This document shows, one piece after another, positions 17,049 to 24,695 of a stretch of 42,121 bases of DNA; the first letter of the stretch is position 1; each line of letters opens with the position of its first letter. The notes under the pieces are model-generated. The model did not search any database. It was not told the DNA's origin and saw nothing but the letters and a program-made list of their open reading frames with translations. Made by a program: the position numbers and the translations under genes. Source of the stretch: Deltaproteobacteria bacterium (GTDB taxonomy: Bacteria > Myxococcota_A > Polyangia > Polyangiales > JADJMO01); contig JALHOE010000062.1 in NCBI GenBank assembly GCA_022843175.1, positions 1 through 42,121 on the forward strand. Reading direction: 5' to 3'.

Positions 17049-17328
17049 GGCCTCCGCCCTGCTCGACGCCGGCGCGTTCATCAACGGTCGCGATCTCGCG
17101 GGCAACGCACCGCTGCACCTCGCTGCCAGCGGGAGCTATGGCTACGCCGACTACACGGGCGACGGCACCGAGCCCGCGGGCCGCAACGAGGCCGCGCACG
17201 CCGGCGTCGTGCGCGTGCTCCTCGCGCGCGGCGCCACGCGCCACGTGGAGAACGACAAGGGCCTCACGCCGCTCGCGCTCGCAGAGCGCGCCGGCAACAG
17301 GTGGATCGCCGAGCTGTTGCGCAAGTGA
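17041..17328 (+). CDS. Short ankyrin-repeat protein
   Basis: 95 residues from ATG 17041, inside the last codons of the preceding gene. It carries about two to three ankyrin units: ASALLDAGAFINGRDLAGNA then PLHLAASGSYG, a loop, then HAGVVRVLLARGATRHVEND and GLTPLALAERAGNRWIAELL. The first unit lacks its first helix, so the protein could be a compact ankyrin or the 3' remnant of a longer one. No Shine-Dalgarno is evident, so translation may depend on coupling to the upstream gene. Ankyrin repeats mediate protein binding, and the overlapping partner gene is a natural candidate. Confidence 0.72.
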   Translation: MGEASALLDAGAFINGRDLAGNAPLHLAASGSYGYADYTGDGTEPAGRNEAAHAGVVRVLLARGATRHVENDKGLTPLALAERAGNRWIAELLRK

Positions 17329-17354
17329 GCCGTGAGATACTCCATCCGGAGACC

Positions 17355-18014
17355 ATGACCCGACCCAGTGACGGCCCTTCGCGACGTGCACCTCGCCGTC
17401 GCGGCGTCACGCTCGCGCTCGTAGTTGCCCTCGTCGGCTGTGAGCGAACGACCGCCGAACGACCGGTGACCGCCCCGCGCCTCGCGTCGCCGTCGTCATC
17501 CGCGTCACCATCACCCTCGGCGTCACCGTCGGCGTCGCTGACCAAGCCACGCGTCCCGCTCCATCGACCGAAGGCGCCGACTTGTTCGAACGCGAAGGTG
17601 AAGGGCGATCCGAGGCTCAAGGCGAAGGGCTGCCAGACCGACGCCGCGTGCACCAACGGCAGGAACGGCCGCTGCGCGCCGGAGTCGTACGAGGGCGCGT
17701 ATCCGAACGTCTGCTACTACGACGGCTGCTACTCGGACGGCGACTGTGGTGCGGCGCGCGCGTGCGAGTGCGGCGCGGGCGTCGCGCACATTCCGCACCG
17801 GTGCGTCCCTGCCGAGTGTCGAACCGATGCCGACTGCGGCGCGGGCTCGTACTGTTCGCCGACCTACACCGACTGCAGCGGCGTCAGCGGTTGGTATTGC
17901 CGCACGGCGAAGGACACCTGCCTCGACGACGCCGATTGCGGCACCTACGAGGGCTGCCTCTTCGACAACAGCAAGGGTCGTTGGACCTGCGCGCACAAGT
18001 CCGGCTGCATGTGA
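17355..18014 (+). CDS. Cys-rich lipoprotein with Ser/Pro linker
   Basis: 219 residues from ATG 17355, with GGAG four bases upstream. A basic N-terminus (SRRAPRRRG) leads to a hydrophobic core and lipobox (LVVALVGC). A low-complexity linker of Ser/Pro/Ala follows (SPSSSASPSPSASPSASL), then a Cys-rich region with repeated C-x-x-D-x-D-C-G units (CQTDAAC, CYSDGDCGAA, CRTDADCGAGSYC, CLDDADCGTYEGC). These spaced-Cys repeats occur widely in myxobacterial secreted proteins and are probably disulphide-stabilised. Envelope lipoprotein; role unknown. It heads a run of four lipoprotein genes on the + strand. Confidence 0.82.
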   Translation: MTRPSDGPSRRAPRRRGVTLALVVALVGCERTTAERPVTAPRLASPSSSASPSPSASPSASLTKPRVPLHRPKAPTCSNAKVKGDPRLKAKGCQTDAACTNGRNGRCAPESYEGAYPNVCYYDGCYSDGDCGAARACECGAGVAHIPHRCVPAECRTDADCGAGSYCSPTYTDCSGVSGWYCRTAKDTCLDDADCGTYEGCLFDNSKGRWTCAHKSGCM

Positions 18015-18117
18015 GCATGCCGAGGCGCCCGGCGATTCCGAAGCAGAAGCTCACAGCGCAAGGCCGCCACGTGCGGATTTGCCCAAGGAGTCGTCGGCTG
18101 CCGGGTCCGTAGCCTCC

Positions 18118-18402
18118 ATGCGATCTCTCCTTCTGTGGATGTTGCTCGCGTGCGCGTCCCCAAAGCCGCCCGACACACCGGTCGCGCCGACGACCGGCGC
18201 GTGCACCAACGGGGCGCTGCTCGACTCCAAGCGCGTCGACTGCGCGCCAGCGCGCGCGTGCATCCTCGCCGACAATGAGCCGAAGTGCGTGGCGCACGCA
18301 GAGCTCGAGGAGTCGTGCGGCATGATCAGCTGCGGCGCCGGCTGCACCTGCACCGGCGTGAGCTCGCACGAGTGTATGTGTCCGAAGCTCGGCGCGCCGT
18401 AG
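18118..18402 (+). CDS. Small Cys-rich lipoprotein
   Basis: 94 residues from ATG 18118. The signal peptide MRSLLLWMLLAC ends in a lipobox at Cys12, followed by a Pro/Thr linker and ten or so Cys residues (CTNGALLDSKRVDC, ARACILADNEPKC, CGMISCGAGCTCTGVSSHEC). That pattern is a compact disulphide-knotted domain. Third-codon GC is high, as expected for a real gene. Function unknown; predicted envelope lipoprotein. Confidence 0.72.
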   Translation: MRSLLLWMLLACASPKPPDTPVAPTTGACTNGALLDSKRVDCAPARACILADNEPKCVAHAELEESCGMISCGAGCTCTGVSSHECMCPKLGAP

Positions 18403-18424
18403 GCGTGGGAAGCGGGACGGGGTG

Positions 18425-19108
18425 ATGCGGCGTTCGATCGGTATGAAGCGTGTGCTCGTCCTCCTCGCGCTCGTTGGGTGCACTCGTGTCGATGAAGCCG
18501 CGGTCCGCAGGGATCCGGCGAGCGCGCCGCCGCCCGCGGAGCTCTATCCGGTCGTGATCACCCCGAGTCTGCCCGCCCTCGAGCAGGGAATGATGGATCA
18601 CGCCGACGTCTTCGGATGGTCCCGCGACGGCGCTGTCTTCGGCTTCTGCCAGACCGACGGAGGGATGGGCGCGCGGCACTGCACGCTGCATTCGTCGAGC
18701 GGCGCGGAGTCCCTCGACGACGTCGATCCGGCGACCCACGAGATCGACCCGGCGAAGACCGCCGCGATCGCCGCGCGCATGAAGGACCTCGCCCTCGGCC
18801 CGACCGCCCCCAAGTGGCGACACCAAGTCGAGGTGGTGTGGAAGACGAGCGATGCCGACTTGATGCACAGCGCGCCCGGCGCACCCGTGCTGCACGTCGG
18901 CGTGCGCGCGCCCGGCAAGGAGGCCGTCTATCCGATCACCCTCGCGGGCCTTCCCGGGATTCACGGGTCGGTTCACCCCGAGATCATCGCCGTCTCGCCC
19001 GACGGCACCATGCTCGGCGTGGTCGCGCACGCGTACGGCGGAGAGTTCACCGATCGGCTGATGGTGAAGGTGATGCCGATCAGCAAGGTGCTCGCTGCGG
19101 CCGAGTGA
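18425..19108 (+). CDS. Lipoprotein of unknown function
   Basis: 227 residues from ATG 18425 (GGACGGGG upstream); GTG 18422 and ATG 18443 are alternatives in frame. The signal peptide ends in a lipobox (LLALVGC). The mature part is beta-rich (DVFGWSRDGAVFGFCQTDGG, HPEIIAVSPDGTMLGVVAHA), with the look of one or two propeller-like blades including a SPDGTMLGVV WD/PQQ-like strand. Two Cys lie close together and may pair. Located 22 bp after the previous lipoprotein gene, likely the same transcript. No enzyme motif seen. Confidence 0.75.
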   Translation: MRRSIGMKRVLVLLALVGCTRVDEAAVRRDPASAPPPAELYPVVITPSLPALEQGMMDHADVFGWSRDGAVFGFCQTDGGMGARHCTLHSSSGAESLDDVDPATHEIDPAKTAAIAARMKDLALGPTAPKWRHQVEVVWKTSDADLMHSAPGAPVLHVGVRAPGKEAVYPITLAGLPGIHGSVHPEIIAVSPDGTMLGVVAHAYGGEFTDRLMVKVMPISKVLAAAE

Positions 19109-19125
19109 GCTAACGTGGCCGCATC

Positions 19126-19515
19126 GTGCGCTGGTTCTTGATCGTGTGCATGGCCTGTAGCTCCGAAGAGATCGGCAAGCGCGCCGAGAAGGCCTCGGTC
19201 GATCCCGCCGACTACACCCTCACGCTGCAACAAGCGGAGAAGGCGATCGAAGCGCACACCGGTCCGGGGTGCCTGCGCATGTTCCCGTATGTCGCGTGCC
19301 GCGGCTGCATCGCGAAATATCGGCTCGATCCGATCGAGGCGGGTGAGGCCGTCGGACCGTGCGAGCGCTCGACGTTCGTCGCCGGCCCCGAGGTCACGAC
19401 CGCCAACGCGCCGCAGGGCAAGACGTTCACGTGGACCTGCAACGGCGGCGCGCTCGGCGGCACGTGGAACAACGGCGCGATGGAATCGACCGGCGCGCTC
19501 ATCTGTCGCGATTAG
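19126..19515 (+). CDS. Small lipoprotein of unknown function
   Basis: 129 residues from GTG 19126, 17 bp after the previous gene. A very short signal peptide (MRWFLIVCMAC) has a lipobox at Cys11. The mature part has four to six Cys, including GCLRMFPYVACRGCIAKYRL and FTWTCNGGALGGTWNNGAM. It closes with a Trp/Gly-rich strand and ICRD. I do not recognise the family. The signal core is short for a Sec lipoprotein, so the export call is moderate. It converges on the zinc-finger gene with 30 bp between stops and no terminator hairpin. Confidence 0.65.
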   Translation: MRWFLIVCMACSSEEIGKRAEKASVDPADYTLTLQQAEKAIEAHTGPGCLRMFPYVACRGCIAKYRLDPIEAGEAVGPCERSTFVAGPEVTTANAPQGKTFTWTCNGGALGGTWNNGAMESTGALICRD

Positions 19516-19545
19516 CGAAGTAAGACCGGTCCGCCGACGTGGCGT

Positions 19546-21264
19546 TCACTTCTTGCGCTTCTTCGGCTTCGAAGCGTCCGCGATCGCCGACTCGAGGGCG
19601 GCGCGGTCCGGCACGTCGCCGGAGTAGGCGGCGAGCACGGGCCCGAGCAGCTTCGGGCGCTTCTCGGCGGCGCAGCGCAGGTGGTACCAACGCATCGTCG
19701 GTTCATCGGAATCGGAGAACCGATTGGGCGCGGCCTCGCCGAACCGGAGCTCGCCCTTCGCGATCTTCTCCTTGCAGCCGCGACATCCGGCCCGGCCCGA
19801 CGACGCGACCTCGATCACGTGCGAGATGGGTGCGGTCTCCGCTGCGGGTTCACCTCGCAACGAGGCGATCCCCTTGGTCAGACGCGTGCGATCGGGTTTG
19901 CGCTTCGCGCTCGCGAGCTCGGCCTCGAGCACGGGAATCGCGGCCGGATCGCCGAGCGCGACGAGCTGCTCGACCGCGCGTTCGACACCCAAGCGCCCGA
20001 AGTTCTCGCGGATCAGGGGGAGTGCCTGCGGTAGCTTCCATAATGCGAGGACGCCGATCGCGCTCGCGCGAATCTGGTCGTAGAGGTCGTAGGCGTAATC
20101 GCTCCAGTCCGGCCCCGTCGTCGATACGCGGACAATGAAGTCTTCCCACGCCGGCGAGCGACGTTCCGGACGCTCGTAGAACGAGCCCACGATCCAGCGC
20201 AGTGATTCGAGCCGTCCGGGGTGTGCACGCCGATCGCCCTCGATGAGTTTGTCGGCGCGAGCCGCGGCGTTCTCGGGATCGCTCGCGAAGAGGGCGTCGA
20301 CGATCCAGCGATGGTTGTCGTTCGATTGCGGATCCTGCCGGACTCCGAGCAGCGACGCGAGCTGCACGTCGGCGTCGCGCCCGCCGAGCGCTCGCGCGCG
20401 TTCGTGATCGCGGAGGAACCAGTGCGGTGACGCGATCCAGATCCTCATGATCTCGCCCTGCGCTTCGCCGCGTTCCCAGAGCGCGTGCATCAAGACGAAC
20501 GCCGCGAGGAGCTCTGCGTCGACGAGCCTCTCCTTCGCGACGAGCTCCCGCAGGCGCGCGAGCATGCGGGAGCTAGCGTCTTCGTCCCGGCGCGCGGCGA
20601 GCGCGCTGACCAGCGGACTCGAGGGAAGCCAGTCGCGGACGGTGAACATCGCGCTCTCCGGCAACAAGCCGGGGAGCTTCGCGAACACGTCGTCCATATC
20701 GCGCGCGCCGGCGATGACCGCGCCCTGCTCGGCGCGCTGCGCCGCGAGGTCCTTCAAGAACTGATCGACGCCACCTGCCGGCATGTGCTTTTCGATCATC
20801 GCGGCGACGAGCGCCTCGGCCTCGCCATACGCCTCGGTCTTCTCGACGGCGGCGGCCGCGTCGTCGTCGAGCTCCTCACACGTGGAGGCGCCGTTCGCGG
20901 CCGTCGCACGCAGACCGAATACGCCCGGATAGTCGGTGTACCCAACGACGGTGAGCGCGCCCTCGCCACCGAAGCTCGCCGCCTGACGGAACGCGCACAC
21001 GAGTGGGCCGCGGCCGTCGAGGAACGCGTCGCCGCTCTTGTCGACGACGGCGCGGAGCTTCACCGTGTCGCCCTCGTCCTCGATGAGGCTCACGTCACCC
21101 CTGAAGTATGCGAGCGCGCCGGCGGGGGTGTCGTCGCCGTTCCCGTAGCTCCAGTCCTTCGGCGAATCGAAGCTCGTGCCGTCGAGCGCGCTTTCACGCC
21201 ACGCGGCCTTTCGCTCGGCGTCGGAGAAGCGCAGATCACCCAGAAAGACGTAGCTGTAGCCCAC
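19546..21264 (-). CDS. Protein with helical repeats and C-terminal PARP-type zinc finger
   Basis: 572 residues from GTG 21262-21264; codons upstream of this read as non-coding. The N-terminus (MGYSYVFLGDLRFSDAERKA) and residues 1-130 look like a small beta-rich domain. About 190-460 is helical, with HEAT-like units (IGVLALWKLPQALPLIREN, AVEQLVALGDPAAIPVLEAE). Residues 485-535 form a PARP-type zinc finger: ASSGRAGCRGCKEKIAKGEL then RWYHLRCA, with Cys494, Cys497, His528 and Cys531, a CX2C-X30-HX2C spacing that matches the CX2C-X28-30-HX2C rule of PARP1 fingers. It ends in a lysine tail (KPKKRKK). PARP fingers sense DNA breaks; no ADP-ribosyltransferase motif is seen here. Cytoplasmic. Role in DNA binding inferred. 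Confidence 0.86.
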   Translation of the reverse strand: MGYSYVFLGDLRFSDAERKAAWRESALDGTSFDSPKDWSYGNGDDTPAGALAYFRGDVSLIEDEGDTVKLRAVVDKSGDAFLDGRGPLVCAFRQAASFGGEGALTVVGYTDYPGVFGLRATAANGASTCEELDDDAAAAVEKTEAYGEAEALVAAMIEKHMPAGGVDQFLKDLAAQRAEQGAVIAGARDMDDVFAKLPGLLPESAMFTVRDWLPSSPLVSALAARRDEDASSRMLARLRELVAKERLVDAELLAAFVLMHALWERGEAQGEIMRIWIASPHWFLRDHERARALGGRDADVQLASLLGVRQDPQSNDNHRWIVDALFASDPENAAARADKLIEGDRRAHPGRLESLRWIVGSFYERPERRSPAWEDFIVRVSTTGPDWSDYAYDLYDQIRASAIGVLALWKLPQALPLIRENFGRLGVERAVEQLVALGDPAAIPVLEAELASAKRKPDRTRLTKGIASLRGEPAAETAPISHVIEVASSGRAGCRGCKEKIAKGELRFGEAAPNRFSDSDEPTMRWYHLRCAAEKRPKLLGPVLAAYSGDVPDRAALESAIADASKPKKRKK

Positions 21265-21316
21265 GGCGCCAGCATATCGCGGAGACGATCGCGTCGCGCG
21301 ACGTGGCGCTGATCGC

Positions 21317-21660
21317 GTGACGCCCATGCAATCGTGGGCGGTGTTGCTCCTCTCCGGGGGTCGGAGTCGAAGCGTCCGCGGGGGATTCCGGTCGCCCACC
21401 GAGGTCTACGCGGCGGATGCCGAGCAGCTCGAGTATCCGAACCGCCTTGTCCCGCCCGGCGCCGCGCGCGATCGCGCCGCCATCATCGAGGGCTTCGTCC
21501 GCGGCAAGCAGGTCATGCGCGAGCAGCACCTCGAGCTGCACGAGGTGATCGCGAGCGGCGAAGCGGCAGACTACGAGTGCACCTGGACGCCTTCGAACGC
21601 GACGTCCAGGTGCGATACCTTCTGTTCCGTGACGAGCGCTCGGCGCTGATTCGGTTCCTC
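21317..21660 (+). pseudogene. SnoaL-like (NTF2-fold) remnant
   Basis: The + frame from 21317 encodes YAADAEQLEYPNRLVPPGAA, then RDRAAIIEGFVRGKQVMREQ and a strand ending YECTW. I recall this pattern from SnoaL-like proteins of the NTF2/ketosteroid-isomerase fold. The first helix and the C-terminal strands are missing. After 21578 the frame is lost; a related frame gives VQVRYLLFRDERSAL, possibly a displaced end. Third-codon GC is lower in the 3' part. It sits between two minus-strand genes and has no clear start. It may instead be chance in GC-rich DNA, but the run of matches argues for a decayed gene. Confidence 0.5.
21579..21613. repeat. 11-bp perfect inverted repeat
   Basis: GCACCTGGACG at 21579-21589 pairs exactly with CGTCCAGGTGC at 21603-21613 across a 13-base spacer. 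It falls where the SnoaL-like reading frame is lost. There is no T-run, so it is not a classical terminator. It may mark a small inversion or duplication, or be a hairpin tied to the decay. Confidence 0.75.
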
Positions 21661-22981
21661 AGTGAGTCGCAGTCTCGTTCGAGAAGCAGGCTGAGAGGAG
21701 GGCAACGGCCGTCGCGACATCGCGACCGGGGTTCTGTGGCAACTCGATCCTTATGGGGACGGGCCCCTGTCCACCAAGGAGCACGTTGCGATCGACGTGC
21801 ACACGGACGCGGGCGCTCGCGCGAGGGTGACGGGGATCGTGGGAGGTCATGGCGATTTTGGTGCCGGCGCTGTCGACGTCGAAGTCGAACGCGTGCTCAC
21901 CAATGAAGAAGACGACCGGCGGTGCGAGAGCCACCAGTGCTTGGAACGACGGGGCGCGCGTCATCACCCTCTGGAGCGCGCCGAGCACGCGCGTGGTCTC
22001 GTCGTTGAACATATCGAGGAGCCCGCCCCCCTCCGGCTCCGGTGGCTCCGGCGGCGGCGGCTCGTAGGGCGGGACGCCCGGCACGCTGGCACGACGTAGC
22101 GGGCCCGTGTCGCGAATGCCATGCGACGCGAGCAACTTCGCGACCTCGAGCACGCGCGTCCTGCGCGCGTACTGCACCTCGGCCATCGTCACCGGAAGGA
22201 GCAGCGTGAAGTGCGCGAGACCATTCCCGACCGGGAACACCTCGGGGAAGGTGGTTGGCGCGAGGATGAGGAAGCCGCCGATGTCGCTGTCGGCCAAACA
22301 TTCGCCATTGAGCCAGACCCACTCACTGGGCAAGAGGTGCTCGGCGCGCGACGCCGAGACTCGAACCATCGCGCCGAGCTGATCGGACACGCGGGTGTCT
22401 CCCGGCTCGCAGAGCGCAATGAGCTCATAGCCCGCGCCCATCGCGCGCGGATCCAGGTTCCGAAAGAACTCCGTGGGCGCGCGTTCGGGGTTGCTGATCC
22501 CCGAGGTGACGGCGACATCGAGACCGCGCAAGCCGTTGCGATAGCGGAGCACCTCCAAGGTGCCGCTCTTCGAGCCCAGCAAGACGCTGACGTCGTCGCC
22601 GAACATCGTCGCGTAGACCAGGTCGCGTCGCTCCGTGAGCGGAGCCTCGAACCCCGGCGCCTGAAACGTCCGCTGCACGAGCCGCGCGAGCTTCGTCGGG
22701 ACCGGCGTCGATCCGGCGGGCCGCATCTCGATCGGGAGCGACGCGCGCTCGTCGAGCGCAAGCAGCTTGCGCTTGTCGACGACCGCCCACGCCTGCACCT
22801 TCGCATCGCGGATCGAGGCGCACGGTTCGAACTTCATGCGCATCGTCTCGGGATCGCTGCGAAGGATCACTGCCTCGTCGTCGGCAAGGAAGCCGAGCGC
22901 GGTGACCCCGCGGGCGAGGAGCGCGCGATAGTCGGAGCGCTTGATGGCATGGCCGAGCGACTCGACAACCGTCCTTCCCAT
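21659..22981 (-). CDS. Suppressor-of-fused (SUFU)-like domain protein
   Basis: 440 residues from ATG 22979-22981. The central part resembles bacterial SUFU-domain proteins: LRYRNGLRGLDVAVTSGISN, GAGYELIALCEPGD, SDIGGFLILAPTTFPEVFPV then NGLAHFTLLLPVTMAEVQYA. A Pro/Glu linker (PPYEPPPPEPPEPEGGG) separates it from a C-terminal ~120-residue beta-rich part. SUFU domains bind partner proteins, and some bacterial ones serve as immunity proteins in polymorphic toxin loci. No toxin is adjacent here, so the role is open. No signal peptide. The C-terminus is close to the SnoaL remnant. Family call moderate. Confidence 0.8.
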   Translation of the reverse strand: MGRTVVESLGHAIKRSDYRALLARGVTALGFLADDEAVILRSDPETMRMKFEPCASIRDAKVQAWAVVDKRKLLALDERASLPIEMRPAGSTPVPTKLARLVQRTFQAPGFEAPLTERRDLVYATMFGDDVSVLLGSKSGTLEVLRYRNGLRGLDVAVTSGISNPERAPTEFFRNLDPRAMGAGYELIALCEPGDTRVSDQLGAMVRVSASRAEHLLPSEWVWLNGECLADSDIGGFLILAPTTFPEVFPVGNGLAHFTLLLPVTMAEVQYARRTRVLEVAKLLASHGIRDTGPLRRASVPGVPPYEPPPPEPPEPEGGGLLDMFNDETTRVLGALQRVMTRAPSFQALVALAPPVVFFIGEHAFDFDVDSAGTKIAMTSHDPRHPRASARVRVHVDRNVLLGGQGPVPIRIELPQNPGRDVATAVALLSACFSNETATH

Positions 22982-23021
22982 GCGCTCAGTCTACTGTGAT
23001 CGGGACGATCGACCTGCGCGG

Positions 23022-23035
23022 CAGCTCGCGAGCTG
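23022..23035. promoter_or_regulatory. 14-bp perfect palindrome upstream of the SUFU-like gene
   Basis: CAGCTCGCGAGCTG is its own reverse complement and lies 41-54 bp before the SUFU-like start, where an operator would be expected. A second short inverted pair, CTGCAG-AGGAGG-CTGCAG, lies further upstream in the same 130-bp gap. Both could be chance in this GC-rich DNA. Confidence 0.25.
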
Positions 23036-23111
23036 GTCCCACGAGATCATCTGCAGAGGAGGCTGCAGTCGCTCGGTGAGACTCCCCAGAGGGCGCCCCG
23101 CTGATAGTCGG

Positions 23112-24056
23112 TCACTTGGGGCAGTCGCAGCAGATCTGCTTGGTCGCGGCTTGCATGGCCTTGTCGAGGGTCGCGGCGTCGCCGGCCTGGAGGAACAAGA
23201 TCGGACCCTTGGTGTTGTCGACGGCGACGTAGCCGGTCGCACCCATCTTGCAGTTCTTCGCCATGTCCGGCGCCGTTTGACCGGCGCAGGCCATGTCGTT
23301 GAGGAACGGCACCCCGACGCCGTTGTCGACGAGCGTGCCGTCGTTGGAGAAGCCGAGGATGAAGGTCTTGATGCCCTTCTTCGCGTTCTCCTGGGTGATC
23401 TGCAGCGGATCCGGCGTGGGGCACGACTTGTCCCAGTCGGCGCCGTCGGTCACGAGCAGGATGTACTGATCGCGACCGGTCTCCTTCATCTTCACGAGGT
23501 GCGCGGCCCCCTCGATCAACCCCTGGCCGGTGGGGGTGGTGGTGCAGATCTTGGTCGTCGCCGGATCGAGCAGCGCGGAGATCTTCGAGCCGGTCGAGAG
23601 GGCCGGCGACACCAGGATTTCGCCCGTCTCGCACATCGGGTTGGTCGCCATCTGCTCGGCGATGCGCTGGGCGAGGGTGATGCACCCCGGCGACTCCTTC
23701 GGCCACAGCTCGAGGCCAAAGCGGATCGTCGTGTCGAGCGGCGCCCTCGCCACGTTCTCAATCGCGGTGATCGCCTGCCACCACTTCGAGCTCTTGTAGT
23801 CCGGGCCGTCGGTCGGGGTCGACGCGTCGGGTTTGCGGTGCATCGTCAGCGTGCGATCGAGCGCGATCAGCATGTCGGGCGGGATGCACGCCGGCGGGCC
23901 TCCCTCGCCGGGGCTGACCTCGCCGCCGAGGCCGCCGGTGTCCTCGAGCGTCATCGTCGTGTCGGAGCTCGCCCCGGAGTCGGTGGCGAGATCGTCCTTC
24001 GATCCCTCGGCAGACGAACACGCGAGCAGACACACCGAGAGGACGATGGAGCGCAT
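23112..24056 (-). CDS. VWA-domain lipoprotein
   Basis: 314 residues from ATG 24054-24056. The signal peptide MRSIVLSVCLLAC gives a lipobox at Cys13, followed by an acidic Ser/Thr/Gly linker. A von Willebrand A fold follows: MLIALDRTLTMH carries the metal site as D67-x-T-x-T, TPTGQGLIEG supplies Thr176, and QYILLVTDGADWD supplies Asp204. The C-terminus has AKKGIKTFILGFSNDGTLVD and a CCDC motif. The MIDAS Ser residues are replaced by Thr, which can still hold a metal. VWA lipoproteins of this style are frequent in myxobacteria; ligand unknown. Divergent from the methyltransferase with almost no spacer. Confidence 0.9.
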   Translation of the reverse strand: MRSIVLSVCLLACSSAEGSKDDLATDSGASSDTTMTLEDTGGLGGEVSPGEGGPPACIPPDMLIALDRTLTMHRKPDASTPTDGPDYKSSKWWQAITAIENVARAPLDTTIRFGLELWPKESPGCITLAQRIAEQMATNPMCETGEILVSPALSTGSKISALLDPATTKICTTTPTGQGLIEGAAHLVKMKETGRDQYILLVTDGADWDKSCPTPDPLQITQENAKKGIKTFILGFSNDGTLVDNGVGVPFLNDMACAGQTAPDMAKNCKMGATGYVAVDNTKGPILFLQAGDAATLDKAMQAATKQICCDCPK

Positions 24057-24076
24057 ATCCGGTGTATTTTAGCGCA

Positions 24077-24643
24077 GTGCACGAGCTCCTGCGCTGGATC
24101 GAAGGTCTCCCGCCGTCGCAACGCGATGCGGCCGTCGAAGCGGAGCTCGGGATCGGTGCGGCCGATCCGGCGCCGCCCGGCGCGGAGCTGATCGGCTATC
24201 ACCCGAGCGGCGTCGACGCGATCCTCCGAGCGCTCCGCGAGGCGCCGGTCACCGGGGACGACGTCTTGGTCGATCTCGGCGCGGGGCTCGGGAAGGTTCT
24301 GCTCCTCGCCCGCATGCTGACCGGCGCGCGCGTTCGCGGGATCGAGATCCAGCCGTCGCTCGTCGAAAGGGCGCGAGCGACCGCCGAGCGCCTCGGCGTC
24401 GAGATCGAGATCGAGGTGGGCGACGCGCTCACCGCGCCGCTCGAGGGCACCGTGTTCTTCCTCTACCTGCCGTTCACCGGCGAGACCATGAAGCGCGTGC
24501 TCGCGCGGCTGTCAGAGGTCCCGCACCGCATCGTGGTGTGCGCGCTCGGCGTCGACCTCGTCGCCCCCTGGCTTCGGGCCCGGCAGACCGACTCGTTCTG
24601 GCTGACGATCTACGACGACATCAGGCCCAGAACCCGGGAGTAG
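24077..24643 (+). CDS. Class I SAM-dependent methyltransferase
   Basis: 188 residues from GTG 24077; GTG 24062 is the other in-frame start, but it lies only 5 bp from the divergent lipoprotein start and overlaps a TATTTT. Motif I is VLVDLGAGLGKVLLLAR (63-79), followed by VRGIEIQPSLVERARA with acidic Glu90, then IEVGDALTAPL and TVFFLYLPF. This is the class I Rossmann core; the N-terminal GYHPSGVDAI block suggests the DOT1-like or small-molecule group, but the substrate cannot be told. No signal peptide. The promoter must lie inside the neighbouring coding region, or the message is close to leaderless, as TATTTT sits 7-12 bases before the chosen GTG. Confidence 0.88.
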   Translation: MHELLRWIEGLPPSQRDAAVEAELGIGAADPAPPGAELIGYHPSGVDAILRALREAPVTGDDVLVDLGAGLGKVLLLARMLTGARVRGIEIQPSLVERARATAERLGVEIEIEVGDALTAPLEGTVFFLYLPFTGETMKRVLARLSEVPHRIVVCALGVDLVAPWLRARQTDSFWLTIYDDIRPRTRE

Positions 24644-24695
24644 CTGTTCGCGGCCATCGCCTCGCACCACGCAGGCGGGGTACGCTGGCCCGATC

